Shown: positions 52,656 through 61,376 of the stretch, in pieces
Position numbering within the stretch: the first letter of the stretch is position 1
Layout: each line of letters begins with the position of its first letter
Assembly (NCBI RefSeq): GCF_032878955.1
Contig: NZ_CP043839.1
Coordinates: 5,146,001 to 5,210,000 of the forward strand
Reading direction: 5' to 3'
Source: Butyricimonas paravirosa
GTDB lineage: Bacteria; Bacteroidota; Bacteroidia; Bacteroidales; Marinifilaceae
Length of the DNA stretch: 64,000 nucleotides
Made by a program: the position numbers and the translations under genes
Notes under the pieces: generated by a model
The model's database searches: none
The model's input: the letters and a program-made list of their open reading frames with translations, nothing else
Told to the model about the DNA's origin: nothing

Positions 52656-53975
52656 TTATAGTTTCACGATTTTTTCGTTTGTTCTTTTCAGGTGAAACCA
52701 TGAAAAAAGAAAAAGAAGGAGTACGTAAAGATGTTCCGATGTCCAGTACACCGCTAGCGGGACTTCTCCGATCCGGTTGATAGAAGAGAGGTAAACAAGA
52801 TATATGATGATCGTGATACATTGATAGATGAATGCAGCACGGGTAGCCCCTGTTCCTGATACTGCGTTACAGAATACGTGTGCGGGAAGGGAGAGAATGT
52901 AATTTGATAACATAACAACAAAGGGCCAGAAAGCTAATTGCACGAGTTGCTTGTCCGGGGTGTAAATGCCCATGACCGTGTGGGGAAATAACAGGGCAAT
53001 CGCGATTAACGGGGTGCCAAGAATGTAGCCGAGACGAATGATTTTCCGACACAAGGGCATGATTTGTTTTCTTTCCCCGGCTCCCGCCAAGTTACTGACG
53101 AGTGATCCCGTGGTGGTGGAAAAGGAACTCACGATGACGAAGAAGATCGTGGATATACTTCGGATGATATTGGCAATTGCTAGTTGCGTGGTACCGAGAT
53201 GCTCGATGAGAATAAAGAAAAGGAACCAGGGTGCCACACTGATAAAGGAGTGCATCATGCTCCAGACGGAGAGGCGGAAAAGTTGTCCCATGAGTCGTTT
53301 GTTAAAAATGGCGAAGAGACCGTAATGTTGTTTGTCTATTTTGAAACGAGTATAGCTGACCAGCACGAGTAATCCTCCCAGTTCGGAGATCGTGGATGCT
53401 ATGGCGGCACCTGATATGCCCAAGGCAGGAATCTTCCCGGTACCGAAAATCAGCAGATAGTTCAGTAACACGTTCATACTTGCTAGAGTGACGGCAGAGA
53501 CGGTGAGTATACGGGTTTTGGTGATTCCCACGAAAAATGCCCGGAAGGCCAGCATCGGAAAGGCGAAAAGCAGGCCGAAAGTTCGCCAGTCCAGATATTG
53601 TATAACAGCCTCGTATATTTCCGGGGAAGTCAGTAATCGTTGTAGAATGAATGGAGTGAATATTTTAGACAGGCCGAAGAGCGTGACGGCGAGCGTGGTC
53701 AGAAAAAATAATCCTTGGAAGAACACTTTTCCCGTTTCCGCAGGACGTTGTTCACCGTTTCGGCGGGCTATCATTACTTGCAAGCCGAGACTGAACCCGA
53801 ATCCCAGTATGTAAAGGGAAAGGTAGTACATTCCTGCTATGGCGGAGGCTCCTAGTTCTGTTTCTCCGACATGTCCGAGGAATATGGCATCCGTGATATT
53901 TATTAATTGTTCGACTAACACGCTCATCATCACTGGATAGTTGATGAGCCAGATTTGTTTGCTTGTAAAATTCAT
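52656..53975 (-). CDS. MATE family efflux transporter (first)
   Basis: A 439-residue membrane protein with twelve hydrophobic segments and the family layout: QIWLINYPVMMSVLVEQLINITDAIFLGHVGETELGASAIA (located about 7-47) and a second half repeating the motif from about 230. MATE proteins export cationic drugs or metabolites by sodium or proton antiport; the substrate is unknown. It is convergent with the HTH gene. A second MATE gene lies at 56061. Confidence 0.92.
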   Translation of the reverse strand: MNFTSKQIWLINYPVMMSVLVEQLINITDAIFLGHVGETELGASAIAGMYYLSLYILGFGFSLGLQVMIARRNGEQRPAETGKVFFQGLFFLTTLAVTLFGLSKIFTPFILQRLLTSPEIYEAVIQYLDWRTFGLLFAFPMLAFRAFFVGITKTRILTVSAVTLASMNVLLNYLLIFGTGKIPALGISGAAIASTISELGGLLVLVSYTRFKIDKQHYGLFAIFNKRLMGQLFRLSVWSMMHSFISVAPWFLFFILIEHLGTTQLAIANIIRSISTIFFVIVSSFSTTTGSLVSNLAGAGERKQIMPLCRKIIRLGYILGTPLIAIALLFPHTVMGIYTPDKQLVQLAFWPFVVMLSNYILSLPAHVFCNAVSGTGATRAAFIYQCITIIIYLVYLSSINRIGEVPLAVYWTSEHLYVLLLFLFSWFHLKRTNEKIVKL

Positions 53976-54335
53976 TATTCAACTTGAATAGCACATAGCA
54001 AGTTATTTCCACAAGAGTGGATCACTTGTTATGTTCGGTAAATAAAAAAGGGTATAAACTCTGTTCCCGGAAACATATTCTGTCCCCGGCAGGCTTGTGC
54101 CTGCAATCGGAATACTATACAAGGAGCGTAGCTATATACAGAGTTGTGCTTTCATGTTGAATAATAGAGTTAACGATACAAACATACAAAAAAGATGTGA
54201 GATTCTTCTTTTTTGTAAAACTTTTATATCAAGGATGAATCGGGAATACGGTATGTAACCCTCTATTTTCGAGGACGTATAATATAGGTAGGATGGGAAG
54301 TTTCTCCCATGGATTAATAAAAAAATTAGAAGGTT
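53976..54335. other. Intergenic region upstream of MATE and the 60-aa gene
   Basis: No gene is visible in 360 bp. Two repeats of CTGTNCCCGG (54061 and 54080), a GCAGGC-TTGT-GCCTGC hairpin (54089-54104) and AACTCTGT with ACAGAGTT (54057-54064 and 54138-54145) give a structured 90-bp stretch. A small ATGGGA/TCCCAT hairpin (54293-54310) precedes the next ATG. Confidence 0.45.
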
Positions 54336-54518
54336 ATGAAAGAACGTGAAGAAAAGAAGAAGAAAGTGGCGAGTGATGACCGGCGCGCCCGGAATATTCC
54401 TTCAAAACAAGACAAAAGTTGGGTCGGTGAACAACAGATGCAACAAGAGCAATTTGACAAGACCGAATTCGAGGAACGGGAGGCTAAAAGACATCCTAGA
54501 AGAAGGATATGTCACTGA
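54336..54518 (+). CDS. Small charged protein, 60 residues
   Basis: The ATG at 54336 begins a 60-residue, extremely charged polypeptide (Lys/Arg/Glu/Gln-rich: MKEREEKKKKVASDDRRARN) with no membrane segment. I do not recognise it. It is followed 15 bp later by a strong terminator and preceded by a small hairpin, so it looks like a real monocistronic gene. Role unknown. Confidence 0.6.
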   Translation: MKEREEKKKKVASDDRRARNIPSKQDKSWVGEQQMQQEQFDKTEFEEREAKRHPRRRICH

Positions 54519-54533
54519 TTTAGTGCTTATTTT

Positions 54534-54570
54534 CGAGGGTAATATGTTTTTATTACCCTCGTGTTATTTT
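54534..54570 (+). terminator. Terminator of the 60-aa gene
   Basis: CGAGGGTAATA (54534-54544) pairs perfectly with TATTACCCTCG (54551-54561) around TGTTTT, followed by TGTTATTTTT. Confidence 0.85.
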
Positions 54571-54584
54571 TACGGCCCGGATTG

Positions 54585-54615
54585 TTTGTTTATTAAAAAT
54601 ATTATCGTAGATTTG
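54585..54615 (+). promoter_or_regulatory. Promoter of the RRM protein gene
   Basis: TTTG at 54585-54588, 19-bp spacer, TAGATTTG at 54608-54615. The predicted start near 54622 gives a 128-nt 5' leader, long enough for the cold- or self-regulation known for RNA-binding proteins of this type in Bacteroidales (inference). Confidence 0.75.
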
Positions 54616-54749
54616 TCGTGATTTTGAGTTTTGATTTGATCGCTACAGAGCGTTTGCCTTCATCGTATTTTAAATGTATCGTTAAGCAGACTTTTCTAGA
54701 CAAGATCCAACCTCAAGTATTTAAATTATTAATTTTAAAGTTTGTATTA

Positions 54750-55091
54750 ATGAACATTTACATTTCAAATTTAAGTTACGACGTGAATGATAGTGACTTA
54801 AGAGAATTATTCGAAGAGTACGGTGAAGTTTCTTCAGCAAAAGTTATCATGGATAGAGAAACCGGAAGATCAAGAGGTTTCGGTTTCGTGGAAATGTCTG
54901 ACGACACGCAAGGGCAAAAAGCTATTGATGAATTGAATCAAGCTGAGTACGATGGTAAGGTTATCAACGTGAACGTTGCAAAACCGAGAACCGATCGTCC
55001 GGCCGGTGGTCGTGGCGGTTTTAACCGTAATGGTGGCGGTCGTGATCGTCGCAGTAACGGTGGTGGCCGTAGTTTCGAGAAAAGATTCTAA
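54750..55091 (+). CDS. RRM-domain RNA-binding protein
   Basis: The start at 54750 (MNIYISNLSYDVNDSDLREL) is chosen because the longer frame from 54618 lies inside the leader predicted from the promoter. The 113-residue product has one RRM (about 1-80) with RNP2 IYISNL and RNP1 RGFGFVEM, and a Gly/Arg-rich tail (about 88-113). Such RRM proteins are abundant post-transcriptional regulators in Bacteroidota. It is monocistronic with its own promoter and terminator. Confidence 0.93.
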   Translation: MNIYISNLSYDVNDSDLRELFEEYGEVSSAKVIMDRETGRSRGFGFVEMSDDTQGQKAIDELNQAEYDGKVINVNVAKPRTDRPAGGRGGFNRNGGGRDRRSNGGGRSFEKRF

Positions 55092-55109
55092 AATATTTTG
55101 GATATAAGA

Positions 55110-55138
55110 AAAGGTGGTTTTTTAACCACCTTTTTTTA
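55110..55138 (+). terminator. Terminator of the RRM gene
   Basis: AAAGGTGGTT (55110-55119) pairs with AACCACCTTT (55124-55133), followed by TTTTATT; it almost touches the end of the convergent pgl gene at 55136. Confidence 0.85.
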
Positions 55139-55834
55139 TTCTGTAACCCGATCTGTGAAGAGGGTTGCTGTTGATGCATGAGAGAAGATATAGGACGCCG
55201 GGTATACTCCTTGTTTCTGCACGAGATGTTCCATGATTTCTTGTTTATCAGATCCGATGACGGGGATTAATATAGCCGAACTTTTTAAAATTACGGTCCC
55301 TGTCATTGTAATTCTTTGTTGTCCGGTCTTCGGGTGGTGTGAAACCGCATAAATTCGTTGGTCGGTCAGTAGATTCATCGAATCACTGAATATGGAGGCC
55401 ACGTGTCCATCAGCCCCAATGCCCAGTATCGTGCAGTCGAAACGGGGCATATTCGAGTAGCCGGGGAGTTCCCATTTTACCATTTCCGAATATCGTTCAG
55501 CTTCAACTTTAGGTTCTTGTTCTCCCCAAATGCGATGAATGTGATTTTGAGGAATATCCAGAGGCATGAAAAGAAGGCGTTCGGCATGTTTGAAATTGCT
55601 CTCGTCGTCTTCCGGCGACACGCATCGTTCGTCTACCCAGTAAAAGCGAAGAATGTCCCAAGGGATATTATTCCGGTATTCTTTTACCCATAATTTGAAA
55701 AGTTGTTGCGCCGTGGAACCTCCGGACAGGGCGATATGAAAAGGTTTCGATTTGCTTTTTTTAATCACCGTTATCAAAGTTTCGGTCATTGAACGCAATG
55801 TTTCTTCGGCAGTTTTATATACTTCTATTTTCAT
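55136..55834 (-). CDS. pgl: 6-phosphogluconolactonase
   Basis: A 232-residue protein of the NagB/DevB fold with ALSGGSTAQQLFKLW (about 34-48), FYWVDERCVSPEDDESNF (about 64-81), and the catalytic-site loop LGIGADGHVASIFSDS (about 136-151). It hydrolyses 6-phosphogluconolactone in the oxidative pentose phosphate pathway. Unusually, zwf and gnd are not beside it in the window. It is convergent with the RRM gene and separated from the upstream MATE gene by a repeat-bearing gap. Confidence 0.93.
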   Translation of the reverse strand: MKIEVYKTAEETLRSMTETLITVIKKSKSKPFHIALSGGSTAQQLFKLWVKEYRNNIPWDILRFYWVDERCVSPEDDESNFKHAERLLFMPLDIPQNHIHRIWGEQEPKVEAERYSEMVKWELPGYSNMPRFDCTILGIGADGHVASIFSDSMNLLTDQRIYAVSHHPKTGQQRITMTGTVILKSSAILIPVIGSDKQEIMEHLVQKQGVYPASYIFSHASTATLFTDRVTE

Positions 55835-55940
55835 GATTGTATGGATCTAATTCGTACCTGTTTATACGATGCAAGTTACGGTTTATTCATGATATAAACA
55901 AGAAAAAAAGTTAAAAACCCTTACTGATTTTAGATTTTAA

Positions 55941-56060
55941 ATTTTAGATTCCAACCGCACGAGGCAAGCGCTTATTCTGTGATTTCGTGATTGCCGATTA
56001 GGTGGTTATAGAATCACAGAATCATTCAATCGGCAATCACTTAATCTTTTAATCTAAAAT
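55941..56060. repeat. Intergenic repeat element with A-B-A'-B' stems
   Basis: A ATTCTGTGATT (55974-55984) pairs with A' AATCACAGAAT (56012-56022), and B GTGATTGCCGATT (55987-55999) with B' AATCGGCAATCAC (56028-56040), all perfect. The order A-B-A'-B' is that of a pseudoknot. Outer arms ATTTTAGATT (55941-55950) and AATCTAAAAT (56051-56060) also match. It fills the gap before the second MATE gene; related copies lie at 9063 and 61377. Confidence 0.75.
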
Positions 56061-57413
56061 CTATAAGTTTGTAACTCGCCGCAGGCGAATGTTTTTCACA
56101 GATTTATTGAATCTACGGATGAAGAGGGTGGCAGCGAACATGAGGCCGCCACAGAATCCGGAGAGTAGTCCGGGAGCCCCGAAGTCGAGCAGGATTCCGG
56201 CAATATATGCTAGCGGTACGGCGACAAATAGATAGGAGACGAGAGCATAGATCATGGGGCGCTGCACGTCAGTGATGCCTCGTAAGGCTCCGAGTGCGGT
56301 TACTTGTAATCCATCGAAGATTTCAAACACGGCAACCACGAAGAATAGGTTGCGAGCCACTTTTATCACGTCGGGATCAGGGGTGAAAATGGATGCGATG
56401 GGGGCCCCGAAAAGGGCGTAGATCACGGCTGCTCCGGCCATGAAAATAACGGCAAGGCGGAGAGAAGCATGGGCGTAACGACGCATTTTCCCGATATTTC
56501 CCCGCCCGAATTCATGACTGACGAGTATGGTAGAGGCTCCGGCGATTCCGCTGGAGATCATGAATGTAAGTGAAATCATGGACATGACAATTTGATTTGC
56601 CGCAAGGGCAATGGTGCCTAACCATCCCATCATTACGGTGATGAGGCTGAGGGATAGAAATTCCACGACCATTTGTCCGGCTATGGGGTAGCCGACTTGT
56701 AATAGTTGTTTGATTTTCCGACGGCTCGTGTTGCTAAATTGAAAAAAACGAAATACGGGACTGTATATTTGGGAACGATGGATGTAAAGAAAAAAAGCAA
56801 TAGGCATCATCAGGCGGGAGATTAATGTCGCTAGTCCCGCACCCGCTACCCCAAGAAATGGCGCACCGAATTTACCATATATAAATATGTAGTTCAGGAA
56901 AATATTCATCAAATTGCATGAAATCGTGATCACCATGGCTACCTTCGTGTTTCCAATTCCTTCCATGTATTGTTTAAATGTCATGAACAGGATGAACGGG
57001 ATGACCGAGAATGAGGTCAGGATATAATATCCTTTGCATAATTCTACAACTTCTGCGGGTTGTCCCATCATGGAAAGGTAGGGCATGAGCATGAACAAGA
57101 AAAGGGTGAGTACGAGTGACACGGTTGTGTTCAGTAGAAGTGAATTTTGGAAAAATCCGGCTATACGTTCTTTATCATCAAGCGCATGAGCTTGGCCCAC
57201 AAGTGGGGTTAGGCCGGTGGCAATACCCATGCCGACAACCATCGTGTTCATGATAATTGCTCCCGCTAATGACACGGCTGCCAATTCCGGGGCTCCGAGT
57301 TGTCCTACCATGATGTTATCAGCCATTTGTACGATCGCCTGACCGGCTAATGATAACATGATCGGGAAGGCTATGTTGATGTTCTGTTTGTAATACAGTG
57401 AGTTAATTCTCAT
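56061..57413 (-). CDS. MATE family efflux transporter (second)
   Basis: The ATG at 57413 (MRINSLYYKQNINIAFPIML) is preferred over a start 36 bp upstream, since MRINS is the usual beginning in this group. The 450-residue product has twelve membrane segments and the family stretch SLAGQAIVQMADNIMVGQLGAPELAAVSLAGAI (located about 22-54). It is not closely related to the MATE protein at 52656 and more resembles the NorM/DinF-like branch. Its stop is followed by the repeat element. Confidence 0.9.
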   Translation of the reverse strand: MRINSLYYKQNINIAFPIMLSLAGQAIVQMADNIMVGQLGAPELAAVSLAGAIIMNTMVVGMGIATGLTPLVGQAHALDDKERIAGFFQNSLLLNTTVSLVLTLFLFMLMPYLSMMGQPAEVVELCKGYYILTSFSVIPFILFMTFKQYMEGIGNTKVAMVITISCNLMNIFLNYIFIYGKFGAPFLGVAGAGLATLISRLMMPIAFFLYIHRSQIYSPVFRFFQFSNTSRRKIKQLLQVGYPIAGQMVVEFLSLSLITVMMGWLGTIALAANQIVMSMISLTFMISSGIAGASTILVSHEFGRGNIGKMRRYAHASLRLAVIFMAGAAVIYALFGAPIASIFTPDPDVIKVARNLFFVVAVFEIFDGLQVTALGALRGITDVQRPMIYALVSYLFVAVPLAYIAGILLDFGAPGLLSGFCGGLMFAATLFIRRFNKSVKNIRLRRVTNL

Positions 57414-57577
57414 GACTTGAATTTTAAAAACGGGGACAAAGATGTACATTTATTGTCACAAATAAAAATGTTGAAATCTTTTTGCGGGAAATGAAACTAG
57501 ATTAATCATCGTTTCCGTATAATGAATAAATGAAACGCAAAAATTTGAGAAATTTAACTATATATTAAGTCAAAAAA

Positions 57578-57608
57578 TTGCGAGAATTGGAAAATATGTG
57601 TATTTTTG
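57578..57608 (+). promoter_or_regulatory. Promoter of the small secreted protein gene
   Basis: TTG (57578-57580), 20-bp spacer, TATTTTTG (57601-57608). The predicted start near 57615 leaves a 13-nt leader. Confidence 0.65.
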
Positions 57609-57627
57609 GTTTCGTAAATAGAGAGAA

Positions 57628-58020
57628 ATGAAAGGATTGATATTTCGATATTTTTCGTTGTTACTCCTCTTTTTGGTCATCGGGGTAAATCTCTTTGGAA
57701 GTGAAGGTTCCAAGGGGAATATTCCTGTTTCTGATAAGGAGAACATAGAAAAAGCGTCGGAAGAATTCCAGGTTTCCACTACCCCGTTTGATCAGCATGG
57801 AGTTTTTGAACGAACTTTAGAGTTTTCAAGTCGGCAGATTGTTAATAATGGAAGTCGGGAACAATTCTCCCTCTCGTTCTATCGGAAAACAGAACTTGCG
57901 TCACGTAGAAGTGAATTCCGGATGATGGAAGAAAAGACTTACGGGTATTTTTCCGATTTGCTGGGACTTCGACATCTTCAAGGTTTCTACGTGTTCGATT
58001 TGTGTAAAATCATTATTTAG
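57628..58020 (+). CDS. Secreted protein of unknown family
   Basis: A 130-residue protein with a signal peptide (about 1-25, RYFSLLLLFLVIGVNLFGSE). The mature part has FERTLEFSSRQIVNNGSREQ and a basic stretch, and ends LLGLRHLQGFYVFDLCKIII. It is not a lipoprotein, has no recognised domain and only one cysteine near the end. The clear promoter supports a real gene. It is upstream of the Ton operon but separated by 215 bp in which I see no gene. Confidence 0.65.
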   Translation: MKGLIFRYFSLLLLFLVIGVNLFGSEGSKGNIPVSDKENIEKASEEFQVSTTPFDQHGVFERTLEFSSRQIVNNGSREQFSLSFYRKTELASRRSEFRMMEEKTYGYFSDLLGLRHLQGFYVFDLCKIII

Positions 58021-58235
58021 CTATTCCTAGGTCCGTTTTGTCCAGTGTCACGAATGGTGATACCGGTGAGTTGTACTCGCTCATTGAAAGCGTGTTTTGA
58101 TATGACATGCTGGTATAGAGGTGACTAATGTAATTATGGTATCTTTCTTCGGATACGGACGGACGAATTATATCCTTATTTTTCAGTGTATTATAAAATT
58201 GAATTTATTCATAAACGAATAATAATAGTAGACCT

Positions 58236-58361
58236 ATGGAGAATAGTAAAGAAAATGCCAAGGGTTTTACCAACTCGGCATTATTTCAGACATTGTACCC
58301 GATTGTGATCATGTTAGTCATATTTGGTTTGGTTTTCTTGGCATTATACGTGGCATTATAA
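58236..58361 (+). CDS. Small membrane protein heading the Ton operon, 41 residues
   Basis: A 42-codon frame from ATG 58236 to TAA 58359-58361. The N-terminal 18 residues are polar (MENSKENAKGFTNSALFQ) and the rest is one hydrophobic helix (about 21-41). It begins 34 bp before exbB, the position where Bacteroidota often have a small accessory membrane protein. Function unknown; the strict fit to the operon supports it. Confidence 0.6.
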   Translation: MENSKENAKGFTNSALFQTLYPIVIMLVIFGLVFLALYVAL

Positions 58362-58394
58362 TATTAAAGCGTTTAAAATATAAAAAATACTCCT

Positions 58395-59210
58395 ATGAAA
58401 AAGACAGCAACAAAACAAGGAACAAGAAGAAGTTTAGGTATTTCTGCATTTCCGATAATCATTCTGTGTTTTATACTGGCAATGGTTATTTATCATTTCG
58501 TGTATGGTAATCCGGCTAATTTTATTAATAATGACCCGAATAATCATCCTATTCAGGGAAATTTGCTAGGTACGATTTATAAAGGGGGGATCATCGTTCC
58601 GGTTATCCAGACCTTGTTATTTACGGTATTGACTTTAAGCGTGGAGCGGTTGATTGCCTTAAAAAGAGCAAAAGGAAAGAAGAATTTGCAACAATTCGTG
58701 ACGAAGGTGAAGAGTGATCTTGAGGAGGGGAATATTGAGGCTGTTCGCCAAGCTTGTGACGAACAGAAAGGAACCGTGGCAAACGTGATTAAAGCATCGC
58801 TTTCTACTTATTCACAGGTGTCAGTTTGTGACACGTTGTCGAAAGAAGAGAAACAGTTGGCAGTACGGAAAGATCTGGAAGAGGCTACCATGCTTGAGTT
58901 GCCTACGATGGAACAGAATCTGGGGGTAATAGCCACGATCACGACTTTAGGGACGTTGATGGGATTGCTCGGAACTGTAATCGGGATGATCAAGTCTTTC
59001 GCGGCATTATCTTCTGCCGGGGGAACGGATTCTATTGCCCTTTCTACCGGTATTTCGGAGGCTCTTGTGAACACGGCTTTCGGTATTGCAACCGGGGCGT
59101 GTGCTGTGATTGCTTACAATTTCTTCACTAGTAAGATAGACGGGATCACGCATAGTATTGACGAGATCGGGGCTTACTTGGTACAGAGTTTCACGATTAA
59201 ACAACGCTAG
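58395..59210 (+). CDS. exbB: MotA/TolQ/ExbB family proton channel
   Basis: A 271-residue protein with an N-terminal helix (about 16-36), a second (about 71-90), and two helices enclosing the MotA/ExbB domain (about 180-255), with LGTLMGLLGTVIGMIKSFAALSSAGGTDSIALSTGISEALVNTAFGI being the conserved core (located about 194-240). It supplies proton-motive force for TonB-dependent receptors, including the SusC-type receptor elsewhere in the window. 24 bp before exbD1. Confidence 0.92.
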   Translation: MKKTATKQGTRRSLGISAFPIIILCFILAMVIYHFVYGNPANFINNDPNNHPIQGNLLGTIYKGGIIVPVIQTLLFTVLTLSVERLIALKRAKGKKNLQQFVTKVKSDLEEGNIEAVRQACDEQKGTVANVIKASLSTYSQVSVCDTLSKEEKQLAVRKDLEEATMLELPTMEQNLGVIATITTLGTLMGLLGTVIGMIKSFAALSSAGGTDSIALSTGISEALVNTAFGIATGACAVIAYNFFTSKIDGITHSIDEIGAYLVQSFTIKQR

Positions 59211-59234
59211 TATACACTTGTTAATATATACGTT

Positions 59235-59837
59235 ATGAGTCAGAAAATTAAAAAGAAATCAACGTTCATCGACATGACGGCCATGAGCGACGTGACGGTA
59301 CTGTTGTTGACGTTTTTCATGCTGACTTCCACGTTTATCCAGAAAGAACCGGTGCAGGTGAACCCGCCGCAGTCGGTTTCCGAGATCAAGATTCCCGAAT
59401 CAAATATCGTCTCTATTTTAGTCGAGCCAACGGGAAAGGTGTTCATGGGACTGGATAAACCACAGGATCGTATCGAGGTGTTGAAAAAGATGGGAGAGAG
59501 TTATCAGATTGAATTTTCGGATCAGGAATTGAAAAAATTCAGTCTGTGTAATTCATTCGGGGTGCCTATTCAGGGAATGAAACAATTCTTGGCATTATCA
59601 TCGGAAGAACAGGATAAAGTGATCATGAATTATGGAATTCCTTGTGATAGCACGAATAACCAGTTTAAATCGTGGATGCAATTTGCCCGGGAGGTGAACA
59701 AGGACTTGGTGATCGCTATCAAGGCGGATCAGAAAACTCCTTACCCGTTGATTAAGGATATTATGGCAACGTTGCAGGATCTGCGAGAGAATCGTTATAA
59801 CTTGATTACTTCGTTGCGTAATATGCCGGAGGTATGA
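59235..59837 (+). CDS. exbD: ExbD/TolR family protein (first)
   Basis: A 200-residue protein with one N-terminal membrane helix (about 12-32, TAMSDVTVLLLTFFMLTSTF, the usual Asp in the helix) and a periplasmic ExbD domain (about 40-200). Two ExbD paralogues follow each other here, as is normal in Bacteroidota; this one is longer than E. coli ExbD (141) owing to an insertion near 75-125. Confidence 0.9.
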   Translation: MSQKIKKKSTFIDMTAMSDVTVLLLTFFMLTSTFIQKEPVQVNPPQSVSEIKIPESNIVSILVEPTGKVFMGLDKPQDRIEVLKKMGESYQIEFSDQELKKFSLCNSFGVPIQGMKQFLALSSEEQDKVIMNYGIPCDSTNNQFKSWMQFAREVNKDLVIAIKADQKTPYPLIKDIMATLQDLRENRYNLITSLRNMPEV

Positions 59838-59867
59838 TAGAACCTTATAACTTGTAATTTATTTATT

Positions 59868-60539
59868 ATGGCAGAAATACAACAAAAGGATAGCGGGGAA
59901 CGCAAGAAAGGGAAACAGAAGAAATTCAGTATCCGGGTGGATTTTACGCCTATGGTGGATATGAATATGTTGTTGATTACTTTCTTTATGCTCTGCACGT
60001 CCATGAGTAAACCCCAGACAATGGAAATCAGTATGCCGAGGAAAGATTTGTTGAATGAGCAGGAGCAGAACAAGGTGAAGGCTTCCAAGGCAATGACTAT
60101 TTTGTTGGGTAAGGAGGGGAGAGTGTACTATTATATGGGAGAGCCGGACTACGAGAATCCCGATATGGTGCAGGAAACCGATTTTTCCCCGAACGGTTTG
60201 CGTGCAATCTTGTTAGGACGTAATCAGGTGGTGATGCAGAAGATCCGGGAGTTGAAACAAAAGAAAGCAAACTTGGAGATCTCGAACGAGGAATACCTGA
60301 AAGAGGCTGCCGAGATCAGAAAAGATAAGGATTCTCCCGTTATATTGATCAAGGCTACCGATTTTGCGAATTACAAAAATTTGATTGATGTGCTCGATGA
60401 GATGCAGATATGTAATATCGGACGGTACGCGATCATGGATATAACTCCGGGGGATTTGCGATTGTTACAGGATAAGACACACGACGGGTATGCCGATGAT
60501 TTGAAAGAAGTCATCGAGTACCGGGAGTTAAAACAATAA
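59868..60539 (+). CDS. exbD: ExbD/TolR family protein (second)
   Basis: A 223-residue ExbD paralogue with a basic N-terminus (KKGKQKKFSIR) and one membrane helix (about 29-47, FTPMVDMNMLLITFFMLCTS, with the conserved Asp). The periplasmic part contains a Lys/Gln/Glu-rich helix (about 125-160). It lies 30 bp after the first ExbD and 4 bp before tonB. Confidence 0.9.
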   Translation: MAEIQQKDSGERKKGKQKKFSIRVDFTPMVDMNMLLITFFMLCTSMSKPQTMEISMPRKDLLNEQEQNKVKASKAMTILLGKEGRVYYYMGEPDYENPDMVQETDFSPNGLRAILLGRNQVVMQKIRELKQKKANLEISNEEYLKEAAEIRKDKDSPVILIKATDFANYKNLIDVLDEMQICNIGRYAIMDITPGDLRLLQDKTHDGYADDLKEVIEYRELKQ

Positions 60540-60543
60540 GACC

Positions 60544-61368
60544 ATGGCAAAGGATATAAATGTAAATTCGGTAGAGTGGTGTGATCTGATATTCGAAGGA
60601 AAGAATAAGGATTATGGGGCTTACGAGTTGCGTAAACACTCTCCCCGGCGTCACTTGACGGCCTATGTCGTGATTATAGGTTGTGTGGTTCTGGCAATGG
60701 TTCTTCCGGCTTTTGTTCGTTTCCTGACACCCGTTAAGGCGCAGGAAAAGATGGTTACGGTGACGGAATTGTCTGATTTGAAGATGGATTTGCCGGAGGT
60801 GAAGGAAGAGAACAAGATCGTGGCGGTGAATGTTCCGCCGCCACCGACGTTGAAGACAACGATTAAGTTCACGGCTCCCGTGATTAAGAAAGATGAAGAG
60901 GTTCGTGAGGAAGACGAGATTAAAACACAGGATGAGGTGAACCAGGCGAAAGCGGCGATTTCCGTGGCGGACGTGAAGGGTAATGACGAGGAAAACGGTA
61001 AGGATATTGCTGATCTGGAAGACCATAAATTGATCGTGGCAAGTGAAGATGAGGTCTTTCAAGTGGTGGAACAAGCTCCCGAATATCCGGGAGGTATGGC
61101 TGCCTTGATGAAATGGATCGGTAAAGAGATCAAGTATCCTTCTATTGCCCAAGAAATGAATATAGAGGGAAGAGTAATCGTACAATTCGTGATCGGACGG
61201 GACGGGTCGGTACGTGATGTACAAGTGTTGCGTACGGTCGACCCGACGCTGGATAAAGAAGCCGTTCGCGTGGTAAAGGCCATGCGTAAATGGATTCCCG
61301 GAAGACAGCGGGGTGAACCGGTTTCCGTGCGGTTCACTTTACCGATCACGTTTAAATTACAACAATAA
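60544..61368 (+). CDS. tonB: TonB family energy transducer
   Basis: A 274-residue protein with an N-terminal helix (about 40-59, YVVIIGCVVLAMVLPAFV), a Pro-poor charged linker (about 80-165) and the C-terminal TonB domain (about 190-274) with YPGGMAALMKWIGKEIKYP and GRVIVQFVIGRDGSVRDVQVL. It drives outer-membrane receptors using ExbB/ExbD energy. 110 bp of repeat-bearing sequence separates it from the PstS-like gene. Confidence 0.95.
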   Translation: MAKDINVNSVEWCDLIFEGKNKDYGAYELRKHSPRRHLTAYVVIIGCVVLAMVLPAFVRFLTPVKAQEKMVTVTELSDLKMDLPEVKEENKIVAVNVPPPPTLKTTIKFTAPVIKKDEEVREEDEIKTQDEVNQAKAAISVADVKGNDEENGKDIADLEDHKLIVASEDEVFQVVEQAPEYPGGMAALMKWIGKEIKYPSIAQEMNIEGRVIVQFVIGRDGSVRDVQVLRTVDPTLDKEAVRVVKAMRKWIPGRQRGEPVSVRFTLPITFKLQQ

Positions 61369-61376
61369 AAGAAATG

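Noticed and set aside
54057..54145. Small RNA in the gap upstream of the 60-aa gene
   Set aside because: The AACTCTGT stem and direct repeats are short and there is no promoter or terminator to support a transcript.
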